Assembly: GCF_014696065.1 (NCBI RefSeq)
Contig: NZ_JACJPL010000027.1
Span: 372,001-436,000 of the forward strand
DNA length: 64,000 nt
Direction of reading: 5' to 3'
From: Leptolyngbya sp. FACHB-261
GTDB taxonomy: Bacteria; Cyanobacteriota; Cyanobacteriia; FACHB-261
Shown here: piece by piece, positions 60,788-64,000 of the stretch
How positions within the stretch are numbered: the first letter of the stretch is position 1
Layout: every line of letters starts with the position of its first letter
Notes under the pieces: generated by a model
What the model saw: only the letters and a program-made list of their open reading frames with translations
Databases searched by the model: none
What the model was told of the DNA's origin: nothing
Made by a program: the position numbers and the translations under genes

Positions 60788-61981
60788 ATGACCGACTTTT
60801 ATCCTCCTCGGCTCGATCCTCTCTTCGTGCGTCTCTGCCAGAGTGTCGCACCCTGGTTGGGGCACTGGCAGTACCGCATGGATTTGCAAGTGGATCAGGC
60901 TTGTCTGGATCGGCTGAATCATGTGCGCGATCACCGGCTGCTGCTCCTGCCCAATCACCCTACTTATCACGATTGGATTGCAGTCTTTCTGCTCTCAGCA
61001 CGAGTGGGAGAAGTCTTTCACTATATGGCTGCTCACGAGCGTTTTAAGGGCTCCGAAGGCCGTTTTCTACAACGCATGGGAGCCTACTCGATCAAACGAG
61101 GGCTAGCAGATCGCACTAGTGTTGCCTACACGATGGAACTGCTGATGCAGCCTGCCTGTCGTTTAGTGATTTTTCCAGAAGGGGGCTGCTCATTTCAGAA
61201 CGACACGGTGATGCCATTTCGAGCTGGAGCGGTACAGATCGCCCTGCAAGCTATGAGCAAACTGGTGAAACGGGGCGAACCTCTGCCTGATCTCTATACA
61301 GTGCCGATCAGCCTCAAATATCGCTACACCAGTGATATGGGTCAAGCAATTCATAACACACTAAGTCGATTGGAGCAGGCCCTTCAAATTACCCCTACTG
61401 GCTCAGAGTTTTACCTGCGCTTACGGGCGGTTGCGGAGCGGGTTATGGTGAGCTTTGAGTGCGATTATGACCTGCATTCTGTCGGTATTGAGCATCTTTC
61501 TTGGAACCAGCGGATCCCCCGGATCAAACAGCATGTACTGGAAGCCTGTGAACAAAAACTAGGCCTAGTTACCGCCGCTAACGAACCCATGCGCGAGCGC
61601 GTTTATAAACTGCAACATGTCTTAGAAGCAGAGGCCGAAACTCTGGGTGCACAGGATGCCTGGACCTATGAATCCATCCATAAAGCAGCGGCTCGCCTGC
61701 TCAATTTCGATGCCATTTATGATGGCTATGTTGCGGCGGCACCGACACCAGAACGTTTCTTAGACACGCTCGTCCGGCTAGAACGGGAGGTGTTTGCCAT
61801 TGGTCAGCCAGTGCCGAAAGGTCATCGCAAGGTGATCATTCACATTGGCGAACCGATCAATCTCAAAGATCACTTTCAGCAGTATCAAAAAAATAAATCC
61901 AGCACGGTCAATGCAATCGTGCAGCAACTCCAGCAGACCGTGCAGCACAATTTAGAGGTTGGTTTAAAGGCCAATTGCTAA
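60788..61981 (+). CDS. PlsC-like 1-acylglycerol-3-phosphate acyltransferase
   Basis: A 397-residue protein. The acyltransferase motif H-x4-D is at His57-Asp62 (NHPTYHDW), FPEGG supplies block III, and a glycine-rich RAGAVQIALQAM follows. It is longer than typical PlsC (about 250 residues), with a C-terminal helical extension from about residue 220. It would make phosphatidic acid, feeding the CdsA-like enzyme. It follows that gene after six bases and ends the operon at a small terminator. Confidence 0.85.
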   Translation: MTDFYPPRLDPLFVRLCQSVAPWLGHWQYRMDLQVDQACLDRLNHVRDHRLLLLPNHPTYHDWIAVFLLSARVGEVFHYMAAHERFKGSEGRFLQRMGAYSIKRGLADRTSVAYTMELLMQPACRLVIFPEGGCSFQNDTVMPFRAGAVQIALQAMSKLVKRGEPLPDLYTVPISLKYRYTSDMGQAIHNTLSRLEQALQITPTGSEFYLRLRAVAERVMVSFECDYDLHSVGIEHLSWNQRIPRIKQHVLEACEQKLGLVTAANEPMRERVYKLQHVLEAEAETLGAQDAWTYESIHKAAARLLNFDAIYDGYVAAAPTPERFLDTLVRLEREVFAIGQPVPKGHRKVIIHIGEPINLKDHFQQYQKNKSSTVNAIVQQLQQTVQHNLEVGLKANC

Positions 61982-62014
61982 GTGAAACGCCTGTTTAGGC
62001 ACTGCCTTTAAGAG

Positions 62015-62035
62015 TTCAAGAGTCCTTGAATTTTT
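62015..62035 (+). terminator. Rho-independent terminator of the lipid operon
   Basis: TTCAAG (62015-62020) and CTTGAA (62025-62030) form a 6 bp stem around AGTC, directly followed by TTTTT. The stem is short but the layout is classical. Confidence 0.6.
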
Positions 62036-62052
62036 AGCAGAACCAACCAGAC

Positions 62053-62850
62053 ATGATATGGTTGCTACGCAATTGGGACATGTCTGGGCAGTTGGCTGCT
62101 CCAGGGAGGCGATCGGTGCGCTTGCTAATTTGGCTGGATGTTCTAGTGCTGCTGGCCTGGGGTTTGGCATTGCTGCGTTTCTGGCTCATGGGTCGGTTAC
62201 CCCTGTTTATCCACCCGAATTACATCCCTTTGGTGGTCGCGGCAGGATTGCTGCTTTTGGTGTTGAGCGGGATCCAGGGCTTGCGAACTTTGGCTTTAGT
62301 GCGCCTCCAAGCCCGGGAGATGCGGCACACAACGCTACTTCCGCCCCAGGTAGGCAGCGGCTTATTACTGAGCGTCGCCTTGATCGCGCTAGTCATGACA
62401 CCGCGTCCATTCACTAGCGATACAGCCCTGCAACGGGGGGTCAGCGATACACTGAGCTTGACCAGACCTCAGCCACAGGCGTTCCGTATCAGCGTGGAGC
62501 CCAGCCAGCGCACCCTGCTCGATTGGATTCGCACTTTGAATGTCTACCCGGAACCTGACGCCTACACTGGACAAGCCGTTAAGGTTCAAGGCTTCGTTGT
62601 CTACGAACCGAATCAGCCCAACAATTACTTGACCATTTCTCGATTTGTGATCACCTGTTGCGCTGCCGATGCTTACCCCGTTGGTTTACCAGTCAAGCTA
62701 GCAGGTGATCGCAGCCAATACCCGAAGGATTCTTGGTTTGAGGTGACAGGCAACATGGTTACTGAGTCACTCAATCAACAACGGCAATTAGTCATTCAAG
62801 CGAGTGCTTTTACTCCCATTCCTGAGCCTGCTAATCCCTATATGTACTAG
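62053..62850 (+). CDS. TIGR03943 family membrane protein (YcgQ-like)
   Basis: A 265-residue protein with an N-terminal block of three membrane helices (IWLDVLVLLAWGLALLRFWL, PLVVAAGLLLLVLSGIQGL, GSGLLLSVALIALVMTP). An exported domain follows with YTGQAVKVQGFVVYEP and the family's RFVITCCAADAYPVGLPV. In other bacteria the partner is a DUF318-type permease (YcgR), often adjacent; none is seen here. The function may concern metal handling, judging from such partners, but this is uncertain. Confidence 0.85.
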   Translation: MIWLLRNWDMSGQLAAPGRRSVRLLIWLDVLVLLAWGLALLRFWLMGRLPLFIHPNYIPLVVAAGLLLLVLSGIQGLRTLALVRLQAREMRHTTLLPPQVGSGLLLSVALIALVMTPRPFTSDTALQRGVSDTLSLTRPQPQAFRISVEPSQRTLLDWIRTLNVYPEPDAYTGQAVKVQGFVVYEPNQPNNYLTISRFVITCCAADAYPVGLPVKLAGDRSQYPKDSWFEVTGNMVTESLNQQRQLVIQASAFTPIPEPANPYMY

Positions 62851-63069
62851 CAGATTTATACCAGAGCCCCTATTCAACTTTTGTCCAAGAAAGGTCCAAG
62901 GACTAAGACAATAGAAGCAACAAACTAGTTCAATTAAGCCAGAAAACAATCAAATTCAGGCATCACTCAGCCCATTGAATCACCTAGTCAGGTGAGGGCA
63001 GCGTTGCGATTTTTGATCGACACTGACTCTGAATTCTGAAACATCACCTTGTGGGTCAGGCAAAATTTT

Positions 63070-64000
63070 ATGCAGCCGCCAATGTTCCTCAAAGGGAAAA
63101 CAGGACAAAAACGAGTTCCTTGGCTTGTTGGACTGTTGATTGTAGGACTGTTGGGATCTGGAATTTTTGCCTATTTAAGTTTGCGCAAGGCAGCGCCTAA
63201 ACCGGATTTGGACACCCAAAGTGCGGTAGTGGCTACTGGTAATCTCGCCATTGAAATCAAAGCCAATGGTTTGGTTCAGGCCATTCGCAAAGTTAATCTC
63301 AGCCCCAAGGAAGCAGGCCGGATTGATCAGCTCTATGTTGATGAAGGTGCTTGGGTCAGGCAAGGCGAATTGATCGCTCGTATGGATAGTGAGCAGGCTC
63401 AAGCGCAGGTCAAACAGTACACAGCTTTACTGGCCAGATCTCAAGCGGATTTAGAGCAAAAACAAACGGGAACCCGACCCGAAGAAATTGCCGAAGCAAG
63501 AGCTAGAGTGGCAGCAGCAGAAGCCAGTGTAGCAATGGCCCAAGCCAAACTAAAACGCGCCGTCGAAGAACTGCAACGCAATCAAATGCTCGCTCAAGCT
63601 GGAGCAATTTCTCAAAATTCAATAGAGGAGTTTTTCAGCCAGCAACAGGAGGCTAGTGCCAGTCTCAACGCGGAACTTGCTCGCTTGCGAGAACAACAGC
63701 AAACGCTAGGTAAGTTGCGCAATGGCACCCGTTCCGAAGAAATTGCCCAAGCCAAAGCCGAAGTTGCTCAGGCCAAAGCGCAGTTGCAGTTTTATCAAAC
63801 TCAGCTTGACAATACTTTCGTTCGCGCTCCCTTCTCAGGTTTAATTACCCGACGGTTCGCCCAGGAAGGCGACTTTGTGACCCCAACTACTTCCGCCTCG
63901 TCTACAGACGGTGCGACGTCAGCCTCAATCGCTGAGTTGTCCAGTGGTTTGGAAGTGGAAGCCAAAGTTCCAGAAGCCAGCGTTGCTCGTATCAACCCCG
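63070..64000 (+). CDS. HlyD/MacA-type membrane fusion protein, cut at the window edge
   Basis: The frame is open from ATG 63070 to the end of the window (310 codons, 3' end missing). One membrane helix (VPWLVGLLIVGLLGSGIFAY) is followed by the first lipoyl half (GRIDQLYVDEGAWVRQGELI). A long coiled-coil hairpin contains two GTR(P/S)EEIA repeats (about 135-230). The second lipoyl half (QLDNTFVRAPFSGLITRRFA) and the start of the beta-barrel complete what is visible. Such adaptors link an inner-membrane ABC or RND pump to an outer-membrane channel; the pump genes probably follow beyond the window. Confidence 0.9.
   Translation, partial: MQPPMFLKGKTGQKRVPWLVGLLIVGLLGSGIFAYLSLRKAAPKPDLDTQSAVVATGNLAIEIKANGLVQAIRKVNLSPKEAGRIDQLYVDEGAWVRQGELIARMDSEQAQAQVKQYTALLARSQADLEQKQTGTRPEEIAEARARVAAAEASVAMAQAKLKRAVEELQRNQMLAQAGAISQNSIEEFFSQQQEASASLNAELARLREQQQTLGKLRNGTRSEEIAQAKAEVAQAKAQLQFYQTQLDNTFVRAPFSGLITRRFAQEGDFVTPTTSASSTDGATSASIAELSSGLEVEAKVPEASVARINP

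Noticed and set aside
1-64000. Transposases, integrases, phage genes, tRNA or rRNA genes
   Set aside because: None was recognised on either strand; every gene-free stretch over 300 bases was read and lacks them.

Overview
The window looks like a stretch of cyanobacterial chromosome. Gene content is the main evidence: several families that I know mainly from cyanobacteria (DUF2808, DUF3153, DUF3326, a DUF2949-like protein), glutamine synthetase behind a textbook NtcA promoter, C5-pathway hemL, a Fut-type iron transporter and a WcaI/WcaF exopolysaccharide cluster. No phage, insertion sequence, tRNA, rRNA or CRISPR was seen. Base composition is moderately GC-rich throughout, with no obvious foreign island. 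The genus cannot be fixed from the sequence alone.

Layout. 1-4.9 kb: a DCC-family protein, a cupin regulator divergent from an MFS exporter, pdxH and a short-chain dehydrogenase. 5.0-9.3 kb: a JAMM peptidase beside a MoeB/rhodanese E1-like enzyme, an EVE protein, small cyanobacterial proteins and cysE. 9.4-17.2 kb: a large hybrid histidine kinase, secreted proteins including DUF2808, an alkyltransferase-like protein, a PadR regulator with a perfect palindrome in its promoter, and a Ser/Thr kinase. 17.3-25.8 kb: thiG, a zinc-ribbon protein, a DUF3153 lipoprotein, an FAD oxidoreductase, an MsbA-like exporter and glnA. 26-33.2 kb: a three-gene ABC-2 transporter, then four minus-strand polysaccharide genes.

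33.3-42.5 kb: a NIL/ferredoxin protein, a frameshifted glutathione transferase, and a dispersed iron-uptake set (exbB, exbD, futC, a TonB-like protein, futA, futB). 42.7-47.3 kb: cation homeostasis (CPA1 antiporter, KTN protein, K+ channel) and NAD kinase. 47.5-57.1 kb: a coiled-coil protein, ruvA, a CPBP protease, DUF3326, a deaminase, hemL and a CHASE3/PAS/GAF/GGDEF diguanylate cyclase. 57.1-62.0 kb: a GntR regulator divergent from a tightly packed four-gene phospholipid-type operon (methyltransferase, CDP-alcohol phosphatidyltransferase, CdsA-like, PlsC-like). 62-64 kb: a TIGR03943 protein and the start of a membrane-fusion protein cut by the window edge.

The most interesting locus is the lipid operon. 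It resembles the uncharacterised ynbABC genes of Escherichia coli, but has a methyltransferase without the hydrolase half and an added acyltransferase. In an organism expected to make phosphatidylglycerol as its main phospholipid, it suggests a second, undescribed phospholipid. Two genes (the cupin regulator and the glutathione transferase) each appear broken by one missing base, which could be real or could be assembly error.
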